DNA of 64,000 bases from Pseudoxanthomonas mexicana (lineage in GTDB: Bacteria; Pseudomonadota; Gammaproteobacteria; Xanthomonadales; Xanthomonadaceae). The notes beneath the pieces were generated by a model, which saw nothing but the letters and a program-made list of their open reading frames with translations, had not been told where the DNA came from and ran no database searches. Positions 7,509-16,134 of the stretch are shown one piece after another (within the stretch, counting starts at the first letter, position 1; each line of letters opens with the position of its first letter). The position numbers and the translations under genes were made by a program. Location: assembly GCF_001556105.1 (NCBI RefSeq), contig NZ_LSIF01000065.1, positions 1 through 64,000 on the forward strand. The letters are read 5' to 3'.

Positions 7509-8702
7509 GTGCCTCACGCGACAACGCCCCCGACGCCCCACTCCGGGCACGACGCATCCCGCGCGGATGCACGACCCCAGCTGCTGGACGACGAGGCCCG
7601 GCAGCTGCGCCTGTTGATCGATGGCGTGGTCGATTACGCCATCTACATGATCGATACCGAGGGTTACCTGCGCAGCTGGAATGCCGGCGGCGAACGCATC
7701 AAGGGCTACACCGCCAGCGAAGTGATCGGCACCCATTTCTCGCGCTTCTATACCCCCGAGGATGCCGCCAGTGGTGCGCCCGCACGCGGGCTGCGCATCG
7801 CGCGCGACGAGGGGCGCTTCACGGCCGAAGGCTGGCGCGTGCGCAAGGACGGCTCGCGCTTCCATGCCAGCGTGGTGATCGATCCGATATGGGAAGACGG
7901 CGAACTGATCGGCTATGCCAAGGTCACGCGCGATACCACGGAGCGTTTCCGGCATGAGGCGCGACTGGACCATGCGCGCGATGCGCTGCTGCAATCGCAG
8001 AAGCTCGAAGCGATCGGCAAGCTGACGCTGGGGCTGGCGCACGACTTCAACAACCTGCTCAACATCATCATCAACAGCCTGGAACTGGTCGACCACTACA
8101 CGCCGGAGCCCAAGGCCAAGCGCCACCTGCAGGGCGCGATGCGCGCCGCGGAGCGCGGCGCACTGCTGACCCGCCAGTTGCTGACCTTCGGCAAGGGGCA
8201 TGCACTCGTCGCCGAGCGTCACGCCGTGGAACGCATCATCGACGAAGCCATGGACACGCTGCAGCGTGCCTGTCGCGAGGGCGTGACGCTGCATGCCCGA
8301 CTGGAGGATGACCTTCCGGAGATCGATGTCGACCGGGAGCAGCTGGAAGCCGCGTTGTTGAACCTGGTATCGAACAGTCGCGATGCGATGCCCGCTGGGG
8401 GTCACATCGCGATCACGGCCACGTTGCGACACTGCGCACCGCCGTATGCGGCCGACCAGCCCGCCAGCCGGTTCGTCTGCATCGAGGTCAGCGACGATGG
8501 CGAAGGCATTTCAGCTGACGATCTGGCGCGCGTGTTCGAGCCCTTCTTCACCACCAAGGACATCGGCAAGGGCAGTGGATTGGGCCTGAGCCAGGTCTTC
8601 GGGTTTGCACGCCAGTCCGGCGGTTTTGCCGACCTGAAGAGCACGCCCGGCGCCGGCACTACGGTATCCGTCTGCCTTCCCGTTCCACGAGAGTCCGAAT
8701 GA
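7509..8702 (+). CDS. PAS-domain sensor histidine kinase
   Basis: This soluble histidine kinase has 397 residues. A PAS domain occupies about residues 20-150 (DYAIYMIDTEGYLRSWN, then a PAC-like GYAKVTRDTTER). A HisKA region with LGLAHDFNNLLN carries the phospho-accepting histidine, and a HATPase domain has an N box (LLNLVSNSRDAMPAGG), DDGEGI and GSGLGLSQ. The AHDFNN style of H box is typical of PAS kinases paired with single receivers. I prefer the GTG at 7509 because AGGAGGGGG immediately precedes it; the ATG at 7491 would place that box inside the gene. No membrane segment is present. Its stop overlaps the next start (ATGA). Confidence 0.9.
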   Translation: MPHATTPPTPHSGHDASRADARPQLLDDEARQLRLLIDGVVDYAIYMIDTEGYLRSWNAGGERIKGYTASEVIGTHFSRFYTPEDAASGAPARGLRIARDEGRFTAEGWRVRKDGSRFHASVVIDPIWEDGELIGYAKVTRDTTERFRHEARLDHARDALLQSQKLEAIGKLTLGLAHDFNNLLNIIINSLELVDHYTPEPKAKRHLQGAMRAAERGALLTRQLLTFGKGHALVAERHAVERIIDEAMDTLQRACREGVTLHARLEDDLPEIDVDREQLEAALLNLVSNSRDAMPAGGHIAITATLRHCAPPYAADQPASRFVCIEVSDDGEGISADDLARVFEPFFTTKDIGKGSGLGLSQVFGFARQSGGFADLKSTPGAGTTVSVCLPVPRESE

Positions 8703-9058
8703 CCGACGCCAGGCGCCTGCTGCTGATCGACGACGAAACGGACCTGCTCGACATCCTCACCGATGCGTTCGAGATCGCCGGCTTCAAGGTGGTCACGGCC
8801 AGCGACGGCCAGCAGGCGATGCGGCTCCTGCACGATGGATCGCGATTCGATGTGGTGATCTCCGACATGGCGATGCCCGGCGGCGTATCCGGCATCGACG
8901 TCGCGCGCGAAGCCAGCACCGTCCACCCCGACGCCTGTGTGATCCTCGCCTCGGGACATCCGCGCGCGGAACTGCCACCACTGCCGGACGGCGTGCGCTA
9001 TCTGTCCAAGCCCTATCGCGTCAGCCAGCTGCTGCAGGCGATCAACGCCGTCGACTGA
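8699..9058 (+). CDS. stand-alone receiver-domain response regulator
   Basis: The product is a 119-residue receiver domain with no output domain. The acidic pocket is LLIDDE near the N-terminus, the phospho-acceptor is in VVISDMAMPGG, and the conserved lysine is in YLSKPYR. It overlaps the kinase gene by 4 bases, so translation is coupled and the two are cognate. With no DNA-binding or enzymatic output it must act by protein interaction, or as a phosphate sink or feedback element for the kinase. Confidence 0.9.
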   Translation: MTDARRLLLIDDETDLLDILTDAFEIAGFKVVTASDGQQAMRLLHDGSRFDVVISDMAMPGGVSGIDVAREASTVHPDACVILASGHPRAELPPLPDGVRYLSKPYRVSQLLQAINAVD

Positions 9059-9240
9059 GGCAGTGACTGCGCGTGCGCGCAGCGAGGACGCCGCCCGCAC
9101 ATCCGGCGATTCCATCCATGGCAGGCCCGCCTTGGTCGGCGGTGCGTCCGTTTCGTCGCACGGCGATGGCGGACGGGTCATGGCTGCGCCAGTCTGCCCG
9201 CACGCCGTCCCTCGACGGCCTTCGGTCCAAGGAGACTGCC

Positions 9241-9465
9241 GTGAAGACCCTCTTCGTCCTGCTCGCCTGGTGCGTGTTGCTGGTGCTGTGCTGGCCGCTC
9301 GCGCTGCTGGCGCTGGTGCTGTGGCCGCTGGTCTGGCTGCTGTCGCTGCCGTTCCGGCTGGTGGGCATCACCTGCTCCGCCCTGTTCGCCTTCCTGCATG
9401 CCGTGCTGATGTTGCCGGCGCGCCTGCTGGGCGGGCGTCCGCGCGCGCCGCTGGTGTCGGCATGA
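9241..9465 (+). CDS. small hydrophobic membrane protein
   Basis: This 74-residue protein is almost entirely hydrophobic, with two or three Leu/Trp-rich membrane segments and an Arg/Pro-rich end (GGRPRAPLVSA). The start is GTG at 9241 with AAGGAG 6 bases upstream. A longer reading from 9073 adds Arg/Pro-rich sequence that looks non-coding. No family is recognised. Its stop overlaps the start of the following exported protein (ATGA), so the two are translationally coupled. Confidence 0.7.
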   Translation: MKTLFVLLAWCVLLVLCWPLALLALVLWPLVWLLSLPFRLVGITCSALFAFLHAVLMLPARLLGGRPRAPLVSA

Positions 9466-9977
9466 GCACGCCGCGCGTACGCACCGCGAAAACGGCGCTG
9501 TCGTGCCTGCTGGGTGCGGTGCTGCTGGGTGTCGCGGTCGACGCCGCCGCTGCGCCGGAGCGGACGCCGGAACAGCTCACACAGACCATCGACGCGCTGG
9601 ACACGGCCGTGTTCGATGCCTTCAACACCTGTGCCGATCCCGCGCAGCTGGCCAGGCATGCGGCCTACTTCGACGAAGGCGTGGAGTTCTACCACGACAA
9701 CGGCGGCGTCACCTGGACCCGCGACGAGATGATCGAACGTACGCGCGCCAACGTCTGCGGCAACTACCGCCGCGAACGCGTACCGGGCACGCTGGCGGTC
9801 TTCCCGATCAAGGGCTTCGGCGCCATCGCGCAAGGCACGCATCGGTTCTGCGCTCTGTCCGCGACGGAGTGCGCGGGCGAGGCCGATTTCGTGATGGTGT
9901 GGCGCGAACACGAAGGGCAGTGGCACGTGACGCGGGTGCTGAGTTACGCACACCGGCCCGCGCCCAAAGCCCCCTGA
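9462..9977 (+). CDS. exported NTF2-like (DUF4440/SnoaL-type) protein
   Basis: This 171-residue protein has an N-terminal signal peptide (basic start, then SCLLGAVLLGVAVDAAAA). The mature part looks like an NTF2/DUF4440-type cone fold: a helix with DALDTAVFDAFNTCADP, then EGVEFYHDNGGVTWTRDEM, and a closing strand WHVTRVLSYAHRP. Such domains bind small ligands or act as simple enzymes, and the fold alone does not give the activity. It starts inside the stop codon of the small membrane protein gene. Confidence 0.75.
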   Translation: MSTPRVRTAKTALSCLLGAVLLGVAVDAAAAPERTPEQLTQTIDALDTAVFDAFNTCADPAQLARHAAYFDEGVEFYHDNGGVTWTRDEMIERTRANVCGNYRRERVPGTLAVFPIKGFGAIAQGTHRFCALSATECAGEADFVMVWREHEGQWHVTRVLSYAHRPAPKAP

Positions 9978-10080
9978 TTCCGGCACGACTTCGCACCCAC
10001 TTCACACACGCCCCGTTGCCGCCGCACGCCGGCGACCGATCCTGTGCCCGGCGCTTCCGCCGCATACCGGAGACAGGGCG

Positions 10081-10647
10081 ATGACCAGCGATACCTTCCC
10101 CGCCGCCGTCGCGTGGATCCGCGTGCTGCGTCCGTTGGCGTGGGGCGGCGCGGCACTGTTGCTGCTGGCGCCGTGGGTGGCGATGCGCTTCACCGATGAG
10201 GTCGCCTGGACCGGCAGCGACTTCGTGGTCTTCGGCGCGATGCTGCTGGTCGCCTGCGTGGCGTTCGAAACAGCGACACGGGTGGCACGCGTGCCGAGCT
10301 ACCTGGTGGCCAGCATGGTGGCGATCGGCGCCGGCTTCCTGCTGCTGTGGGCGAACCTCGCCGTGGGCATCGTCGACGACCCGGGGCATCCGGCGAACCT
10401 GTTGTTCATGGGCGTGCTGGCGATCGGGACGGTGGGCGCAGCGCTCGCGCGCCTGCAACCGCGCGGCATGCTCTACGTGCTGGTAACGATGGCGGTGACG
10501 CAGATGCTGGCCGGCGGCGTCGCGATGCAGATGGACACGCAGGAATCGCCCGCGTTCGTGCTCGCGTTCACCGGCCTGTACGTCGTGGCCTGGCTGTCGT
10601 CCGCCGTGCTGTTCCGCAAGGCGGCCACCTCGCGCGTCAGCGGCTGA
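10081..10647 (+). CDS. multi-pass membrane protein, function unknown
   Basis: The 188-residue product has about five or six membrane-spanning segments (for example AALLLLAPWVAMRF, VVFGAMLLVACVAF, LVASMVAIGAGFLLLWANLA, LYVVAWLSSAVLF). No catalytic or transport motif is visible and I do not recognise the family. It is monocistronic or follows the NTF2-like gene after about 100 bases. Its TGA stop abuts the stop of the convergent gene with no base between (TGATCA, 10645-10650). Confidence 0.75.
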   Translation: MTSDTFPAAVAWIRVLRPLAWGGAALLLLAPWVAMRFTDEVAWTGSDFVVFGAMLLVACVAFETATRVARVPSYLVASMVAIGAGFLLLWANLAVGIVDDPGHPANLLFMGVLAIGTVGAALARLQPRGMLYVLVTMAVTQMLAGGVAMQMDTQESPAFVLAFTGLYVVAWLSSAVLFRKAATSRVSG

Positions 10648-11079
10648 TCAACGCGGCTTCATGTGCCACAGCGCATTGACGATGACCCAGCGGTCGCCAT
10701 AGCGACCCATATGGAAGTGGTCGACGAACCAGGGCGTTTCCAGGCGCACGGCGGCGGTTTCGGCGGTGACGTCGAGGATGCGGCAGCTGCGGTCCCACTG
10801 CGCCTTGGGCGTCTTCAGCACGCCCTGCCGCGTCAGCGACACCAGTTCCTCCTTCGACATCCGGCGCAGGCCCAGGCGTTCGTCGGGCGTGTCGCCGATG
10901 ACGGCACGTTTCGCCAGGTCGGGATGCAGCGCGTGCGCCACGCGCGCGGGGTCGCCTTCCAGTTGCCCATCGACGTAGTCGAGACAGGTGGCCTCGATGG
11001 CGGCCAGTGTGGCGGCATCGGCGGCCGGTGCCGGCGCGGTGGCAGCGGATGCCGCCATGATCAGGGAGATGAGCGGCAT
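10648..11079 (-). CDS. exported NTF2-like (lumazine-binding-like) protein
   Basis: This 143-residue protein has a short N-terminal signal-like segment (ISLIMAASAATAPAPA). It then has an NTF2-like domain of the Lumazine_bd_2 type: ATLAAIEATCLDYVDGQLEGD, a basic central loop (HPDLAKRAV), and late strands AAVRLETPWFVDHFHMGRYGDRWVIVNALW. Relatives are common around transport and carbohydrate genes, without a settled function. It converges on the membrane protein gene with abutting stops. Confidence 0.75.
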   Translation of the reverse strand: MPLISLIMAASAATAPAPAADAATLAAIEATCLDYVDGQLEGDPARVAHALHPDLAKRAVIGDTPDERLGLRRMSKEELVSLTRQGVLKTPKAQWDRSCRILDVTAETAAVRLETPWFVDHFHMGRYGDRWVIVNALWHMKPR

Positions 11080-11211
11080 GCTGGATTCCTAGGACGGTGA
11101 CCCGAACATCGGGGCGGCCCCGCTGATACGGGAACGGCACGGTCGGTGGGTCATCATCCCGATGCCGGACGCGGACAGCCTGTGCCACAAGTGGGTCTGG
11201 AGGACGCCCCG

Positions 11212-12450
11212 TCAAGGCAGCCAGAGCTTCTCCAACTCGCGGAAGCCCCACTTCTCCGGCGACTCCACGCCGACGATGCGCTCATGGTCACCGGCCGTGG
11301 CCAGGTCGAGGTCGGTCATCAGGACATGCTTGCGCAGCTTGGCCGAGTAGAACACGCGCACGCGCGGTGCCAGCAGGGTGCCGGGATTCTGTTCCACCAC
11401 CACCGCCAGCCGCTCGCTGGACAAGCGCACGAGCGCACCCACCGGGTAGATGCCGATGCTGCGCACGAACGACTTCATCAGCGTCTCGTCGAAATGGCCC
11501 TGCCAGCTGGCCATGCGACGCAGCGATTCGGCGGGATCCCAGCCGGCCTTGTAGGGCCGGTTGGACGTGATGGCGTCATAGACATCGCAGATGGCGCTCA
11601 TGCGGGTCAGCAGCGGCAGCTCGGCGCCCGACAGGCGCTGGGGGTAGCCGGCACCGTTGACCTTCTCGTGGTGATGGCGGGCGATATGCAGGATCGCTTC
11701 CTGTGTAATGCCGCCGTCGCGCAGCAGGCGTTCGCCATGCACCGGATGCTGGCGGACGATGGCGAATTCCTCTTCGGTCAGCTTGCCCGGCTTGTTCAGC
11801 ACCTCGACCGGCAGCATCGCCTTGCCCATGTCGTGCAGCAGGCCGCCGAACGCGGCCTCGCGCACCTGGTCGTCGGGCAATTGCAGCTGCTTGGCCAGCA
11901 TCGCCATCAAGGCGCTGACCGCCACGGAATGCAGGTAGGTGTAGCTGTCGGCGTCCTTCAGGCGCGCCACGCTGACCAGCGCGGTGGGATGGCGGTCGAT
12001 GGAGCCGGTGATCTCGTCGAGCAGCGGCATGACATGGCCGGCATCCACGCCGCGGCCCAGGCGGACCTCGCGGAACATCGCCTCCACCGCGTCACGGCCT
12101 TCGTCGCAGATCCGGCGGGCGCGGGACAGCTCGGATGCCAGGCTGACCGCAGGGTCGGCCACGATGATGCGGCGACGCTCCGTCTCCGCCTCGGCTACCG
12201 GCGTCGACACCGGGTCGGGTTCCGCCTCGCCTGTCTCGCCTGCCGAGCGGGTTGCGACCTCGTCGGTGTCCAGCTCGCTGCGGGACAGGTCCACGACCAC
12301 CTGCTCCACGCCGCTGTCCTGCAGTTCGGCGACGCGGTCGGCGTCCAGCAGGAACGACGTGCGCCAGAACGGATGCTGCATCCACGGGCCGAGCAGCTTG
12401 TGCACGTACATGCCGGGCCGGAGTTCGGCGACATCGACGGTCTGCAGCAT
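11212..12450 (-). CDS. HD-GYP domain phosphodiesterase with DUF3391
   Basis: This 412-residue protein is a probable cyclic-di-GMP phosphodiesterase. Residues 1 to about 130 match the DUF3391 module that precedes many HD-GYP domains (VDVAELRPGMYV). The HD-GYP domain then shows HSVAVSALMAM, the metal-binding HDMGKAMLP, and HHHEKVNGAGYP, which is the HHExxxGxGYP-type signature. All expected metal ligands seem present. It has no receiver or membrane anchor, so control must come through DUF3391 or partner proteins. Together with the GAF-EAL protein at 53853 it gives two probable c-di-GMP-degrading genes in this window. Confidence 0.92.
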   Translation of the reverse strand: MLQTVDVAELRPGMYVHKLLGPWMQHPFWRTSFLLDADRVAELQDSGVEQVVVDLSRSELDTDEVATRSAGETGEAEPDPVSTPVAEAETERRRIIVADPAVSLASELSRARRICDEGRDAVEAMFREVRLGRGVDAGHVMPLLDEITGSIDRHPTALVSVARLKDADSYTYLHSVAVSALMAMLAKQLQLPDDQVREAAFGGLLHDMGKAMLPVEVLNKPGKLTEEEFAIVRQHPVHGERLLRDGGITQEAILHIARHHHEKVNGAGYPQRLSGAELPLLTRMSAICDVYDAITSNRPYKAGWDPAESLRRMASWQGHFDETLMKSFVRSIGIYPVGALVRLSSERLAVVVEQNPGTLLAPRVRVFYSAKLRKHVLMTDLDLATAGDHERIVGVESPEKWGFRELEKLWLP

Positions 12451-12554
12451 GCATGGCTCCGGCAGGTGGAGGGTCCGATATGCTCACGCCGTTGCACCGG
12501 GTGCGGCGGGGCGACCCCGTCAGCCCCCGGATCGATATCGGCACGGGAGGCCAC

Positions 12555-12959
12555 ATGCTGAAGACCTATACGGGATGCTGTCACTGCGGTGCGATCCGCT
12601 TCGAGGCCGACATCGACCTCACCCTGTCCACCTACCGGTGCAACTGCTCGATCTGCCGGCGCAACCGGTTCTGGCCGGCCATCGTCAGCCCGGACCGGTT
12701 CCGCCTGCTGGCCGGGGAAGGCGAGCTGACCAAGTACCGCTTCAACACGCTGCGCAATTCGCACCACTTCTGCCGGACGTGTGGCGTGCGCCCGTTCGGC
12801 GTCGGCAACAACGTGCCCGGTGGCGAGCGCATCTACGGCATCAACCTGGGCTGCCTCGAGGACGCCACGCCGGAGGAACTGGATGCGGCGCCGGTCGTTT
12901 TCGTGGATGGCGCGCACGACCGCTGGCAGGAGACGCCCAGCTTCACGCGTTACCTTTAA
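12555..12959 (+). CDS. GFA family zinc-binding protein
   Basis: This 134-residue protein belongs to the glutathione-dependent formaldehyde-activating (GFA/Mss4-like) family. The zinc ligands are visible as GCCHCGAIRFEA, CNCSICRR and FCRTCGVRPFG. The start at 12555 follows GGGAGG at ideal spacing. Family members bind structural and catalytic zinc and are often called S-(hydroxymethyl)glutathione synthase, but for most small GFA proteins the substrate is unproven. Confidence 0.88.
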   Translation: MLKTYTGCCHCGAIRFEADIDLTLSTYRCNCSICRRNRFWPAIVSPDRFRLLAGEGELTKYRFNTLRNSHHFCRTCGVRPFGVGNNVPGGERIYGINLGCLEDATPEELDAAPVVFVDGAHDRWQETPSFTRYL

Positions 12960-13059
12960 TGGTGCGCCGCTGCCGGCCGTCACACCGTTGCCACGGCACG
13001 ACGACCTTTTTGCTAGGCTGGGGCCAACACCACCACCCAGCCGCGTGCAGGGACGTTCC

Positions 13060-13752
13060 GTGAGTATTCCCTCCGATTATCTGGAAAACGTTTTCAACGA
13101 TGCCGCCCAGAGCGCATTGCCGCTTCGCCAACGTCCGCAGGTGGAGCTCTGCCGTCGCGGCGAGATCCGTGCGGAGAAATTCCTCGATGCCGCCACCGAG
13201 GTGTTCGCCGAGAAGGGTTACCAGCACGCGCGCCTGAGCGAGATCGTGGCGCGCGCCGGCGGCTCACTGGCCACGCTGTATCGCATCTTCGGCGACAAGG
13301 AAGGCCTGGCTTGCGCCATCCTCGAACGCCGGCTGGACCTGCACATCCACGTGCTCAGCGACCTGAACCTGTCCGAGCTGACGCCGGAACAGGCATTGCG
13401 TCGCGTGGCGATCCGCATGGCCCAGCTGATGGCGGGCACGGATTCGCAGGTGGTGTACCGCATCGTGATCGGCGAGGGTCAATCCTTCCCCGCCCTGCGC
13501 GACTGGTTCTTCGACCATGTGGTGGCCTCCATCCGCCGCACCCTCGAGGACTACTTCGAGCAGCAGGTCGCGGCCGGTCGCCTGCAGTTGGCATCGCCCA
13601 GGGCGGCCGCCGGGCAGTTCTACATGAGCCTGTTCGGCGACCAGGTCGTCCGGCTCGCCGCCGGTGGCCCCCACCTGCCCGACGTGGACACACTGGAAGC
13701 GCAGACGCTCGCCGCCGTGGACCTGTTCCTGCAGGGTGCCCTGCCGCGCTGA
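13060..13752 (+). CDS. TetR family transcriptional regulator
   Basis: The 230-residue protein has an N-terminal TetR helix-turn-helix at about residues 30-80: ILDAATEVFAEKGYQ-type sequence, then LSEIVARAGGSLATLYRIFGDK with the signature tyrosine before the recognition-helix end. The C-terminal ligand domain (TetR_C type) includes FFDHVVASIRRTLEDYF. The start is GTG at 13060 preceded by AGGG. An unusually long tract of about 30 residues precedes the HTH. The divergent or adjacent target is not obvious; the FAD oxidoreductase downstream is a candidate. Confidence 0.88.
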   Translation: MSIPSDYLENVFNDAAQSALPLRQRPQVELCRRGEIRAEKFLDAATEVFAEKGYQHARLSEIVARAGGSLATLYRIFGDKEGLACAILERRLDLHIHVLSDLNLSELTPEQALRRVAIRMAQLMAGTDSQVVYRIVIGEGQSFPALRDWFFDHVVASIRRTLEDYFEQQVAAGRLQLASPRAAAGQFYMSLFGDQVVRLAAGGPHLPDVDTLEAQTLAAVDLFLQGALPR

Positions 13753-13823
13753 TCGCGCGTCCTTCACCCGTCGCTGCCGGGCGGCCTGCCAGCATGGCCG
13801 CTTCGTGATGCGCCGGGACACGC

Positions 13824-15038
13824 ATGGACCTGAAAAGCGGCTATCCCTTCTGGGCCGTCAGCAACGGGCTGATGCAGGCGTTCCCGCGCCTTGCCGCCGA
13901 CCAGCACTGCGACGTGGCCGTGATCGGCGGCGGCATCACCGGCGCGCTGATCGCCGATGAGCTGGCGGGCCACGGCTTCGACGTGGTCGTGCTCGAGCAA
14001 CGCGACATCGGCTGGGGCAGCACGGCGGCCAGCACCGCGCTGCTGCAATACGAAATCGACACGCACCTGGTCGATCTGGCGAAACGCCACGGCGAAACCG
14101 ACGCCGCCCTCGCCTACCGCGCCTGCGCCGAGGCCATCGACCGCCTGAACGAGGTCGCATCGGCATGGCGCGACGTGGGTTTCGCACGCAACCGCAGCCT
14201 GTACTACGCCAGCCGTCGCCGCGATGTGCGCGCACTCGAGGAAGAACATGCCGCACGCCGTCACCATGGGCTGGACGTGCAACTGCTGTCGGCGGCGCGC
14301 GTGCGCGAAGACTACGGCTTCGATGTACCGGCCGCGCTGCTCAGCACGCAGGCCGCACGCGTGGATCCGTACCGCCTGACCCATCGCCTGCTCCAGCGGC
14401 TGCACAAACTGGGAGTCCGCATCTTCGACCGCACGCGCGTGGAGGACATACAGACCACCTCGCGCAGCGTGACGCTGCGCACCGATACCGGCATCAACGT
14501 GCGCGCCGCGCATCTGGTGATCGCGGCCGGTTACGCCAGCCAGCACTGGCTGAAGCAGCGCGTGGCCCGCAACCGCAGCAGCTATGCCGTCATCAGCGAC
14601 CCGCTGCCGGAAGCGCAGCTCGGCTTCCTCGGCGACACCCTGCTATGGGAAACGGCCCGCCCGTACCTGTATGCGCGCAGCACCCCGGACCATCGCGTGC
14701 TGCTGGGTGGCGAGGACGATGCCATCGACATCCCGGCCAAGCGCGATGCCCGCGTGCAAAAAAAGGCACGCACGCTGCTGAAGCGGCTGGGCACGCTGTT
14801 CCCTGGGCTTGCCATCACGCCGGCGTTCTCATGGGCGGGCACGTTTGCGGAAACCGAGGACGGCCTGCCGTTCTTCGGGCCGCACCCGCAATGGGGATCA
14901 CGGGTGCAGTTCGCGATGGCCTACGGCGGCAATGGCATCACCTACAGCATGCTCGGCGCCGGACTGCTGCGCGCACGGATCGAGCGGCGCCGGCATCCGC
15001 TGTGGCCGTTGTTCTCGTTCCAGCGCCTGGATCGCTGA
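13824..15038 (+). CDS. FAD-dependent oxidoreductase (DAO family)
   Basis: The 404-residue protein has the D-amino-acid-oxidase-type fold. The FAD-binding Rossmann motif is CDVAVIGGGITGALIADELA near residue 30, followed by VVVLEQRDIGWGSTAAST. Late motifs include FSWAGTFAETEDGLPFFGP and AYGGNGITYSMLGA, which close the FAD site. Relatives oxidise secondary or tertiary amines. The substrate is not clear from sequence. No cysteine-based covalent flavin site or Rieske domain is present. Confidence 0.88.
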   Translation: MDLKSGYPFWAVSNGLMQAFPRLAADQHCDVAVIGGGITGALIADELAGHGFDVVVLEQRDIGWGSTAASTALLQYEIDTHLVDLAKRHGETDAALAYRACAEAIDRLNEVASAWRDVGFARNRSLYYASRRRDVRALEEEHAARRHHGLDVQLLSAARVREDYGFDVPAALLSTQAARVDPYRLTHRLLQRLHKLGVRIFDRTRVEDIQTTSRSVTLRTDTGINVRAAHLVIAAGYASQHWLKQRVARNRSSYAVISDPLPEAQLGFLGDTLLWETARPYLYARSTPDHRVLLGGEDDAIDIPAKRDARVQKKARTLLKRLGTLFPGLAITPAFSWAGTFAETEDGLPFFGPHPQWGSRVQFAMAYGGNGITYSMLGAGLLRARIERRRHPLWPLFSFQRLDR

Positions 15039-15063
15039 CGCGCGGTGGCCACGCGACAGGCGG

Positions 15064-15504
15064 TCAGCCGCCAGGCCACCATCCCTTGCCGGTCAGCGCA
15101 TAGCGATCCGCGGCGCGCTCGAACGGATTGCGCACGCTGACGCCGCCGCACACCAGGTAGACCGGCAGGAACAGCGGGCCCAGCACCATGTACTGGTAGA
15201 CGTGCGCGCGCTCATGATCGCCCAGCCGGATGCGCGGATGCTGCGTGCGTCCGGCTCGGCATTCGTAGGTGGGGAATTCCGCCTCCAGCGTATCGCCGGT
15301 GTTGAGAATGCTGTTGCCGAAGGTGATGGCACCGCCCGGTCCCCAGGGCCAACGATGGAATACGACGGCGAAATCGCGTCGATTCCATTCGGGTCGTGCA
15401 CCGAACGGCATGCCCGCGACGCCGGCGACAAGGCCGATCAGCGTATTGGGCACGGCCCAGACGATGCCGAGCGCGCGTGCAACCCAGAGCATGGCCGACG
15501 CCAC
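15064..15504 (-). CDS. membrane protein with HExxH motif
   Basis: This 146-residue protein has a hydrophobic N-terminus (WVARALGIVWAVPNTLIGLV) and a second hydrophobic stretch (MVLGPLFLPVYLVCGGVSV). Between them lies GDHERAHVYQYM, containing HERAH, which fits HExxH. NPFERAADRYAL follows about 35 residues later and supplies an ExxxD-like element as in gluzincin peptidases. I infer a small integral-membrane zinc peptidase-like protein, although the size is minimal and activity is unproven. The 3-base gap to the upstream PspC-domain gene suggests an operon. Confidence 0.7.
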   Translation of the reverse strand: MASAMLWVARALGIVWAVPNTLIGLVAGVAGMPFGARPEWNRRDFAVVFHRWPWGPGGAITFGNSILNTGDTLEAEFPTYECRAGRTQHPRIRLGDHERAHVYQYMVLGPLFLPVYLVCGGVSVRNPFERAADRYALTGKGWWPGG

Positions 15505-15507
15505 GGC

Positions 15508-15714
15508 TCAGTCCTGTTCGTTGGGCATCAGCAGCCAGAGGATCAGGTAGACCAGGATGCCGGGGAACGCGGCCGACGCGATCGATACGATCACGAAGAT
15601 CACCCGCAGCAGCGTGACGCTCCAGCCATAGCGATGCGCGATGCCGCCCATCACGCCAGCGATCATGCGGTCGTTCAGCGAGCGGGCGAACGGTTTGGAC
15701 GTCGTGTTGTTCAT
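15508..15714 (-). CDS. PspC domain membrane protein
   Basis: The 68-residue product is a minimal PspC domain: RSLNDRMIAGVMGGIAHRYG, then a long hydrophobic segment LLRVIFVIVSIASAAFPGILVYLILWLLMP. PspC domains are single-span inner-membrane proteins linked to envelope-stress (phage-shock) signalling, but short stand-alone versions need not be part of a Psp system, and no pspA or pspB is nearby. It precedes the HExxH membrane protein gene by 3 bases. Confidence 0.88.
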   Translation of the reverse strand: MNNTTSKPFARSLNDRMIAGVMGGIAHRYGWSVTLLRVIFVIVSIASAAFPGILVYLILWLLMPNEQD

Positions 15715-15756
15715 CGCCAGCTACTCCCCGCGGTGGTCTGGGCCGAGTCTAGCGCG

Positions 15757-16134
15757 TCAGCGGACGGGCGCGCCTGAACCGCGCAGCGCGTCGAGCTTCG
15801 TCTTGAACCAGGTGGCAGCCGGCAGCGCGGGTTGTCCCGGACACCGCACCTGGTAGGCACGTCCGCTCATGCTGCTCTTGCTTGCCGCGCGTTCGATGAA
15901 CTGTTCCGCGGTATCCACGAGATTCTTCTTCAACAGGTAGTCGTATTTGCGCTGCAGGTGCTTGCGCGCGTCGGCGCGCCCATGCCACGTGCCGTTGCGC
16001 TGGAACTCGCATGACGACGCCGACAACGCATCCATCAGGCCCTGGATCTCGCGCTTGCTCTGCGCGGACGGAGCCGCCTGCGTCGCCGTGGCCAGCGCCA
16101 GCAAACAGACTGCCGCGGCGATCCGCACCCTCAT
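15757..16134 (-). CDS. exported DUF5329-type protein
   Basis: This 125-residue protein has a clear signal peptide (RVRIAAAVCLLALATATQAAP). The mature region has EIQGLMDALSASSCEFQRNG, KHLQRKYDYLLKKN, AEQFIERAASKSSMSG and a late RCPGQPALPAATWF, the pattern of the DUF5329 family of small periplasmic proteins of unknown function. Two cysteines could form a disulfide. Its start overlaps the phaC stop (ATGA), so it is translated with the polyhydroxyalkanoate synthase genes, which hints at an unexplored link or simple hitch-hiking. Confidence 0.8.
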   Translation of the reverse strand: MRVRIAAAVCLLALATATQAAPSAQSKREIQGLMDALSASSCEFQRNGTWHGRADARKHLQRKYDYLLKKNLVDTAEQFIERAASKSSMSGRAYQVRCPGQPALPAATWFKTKLDALRGSGAPVR

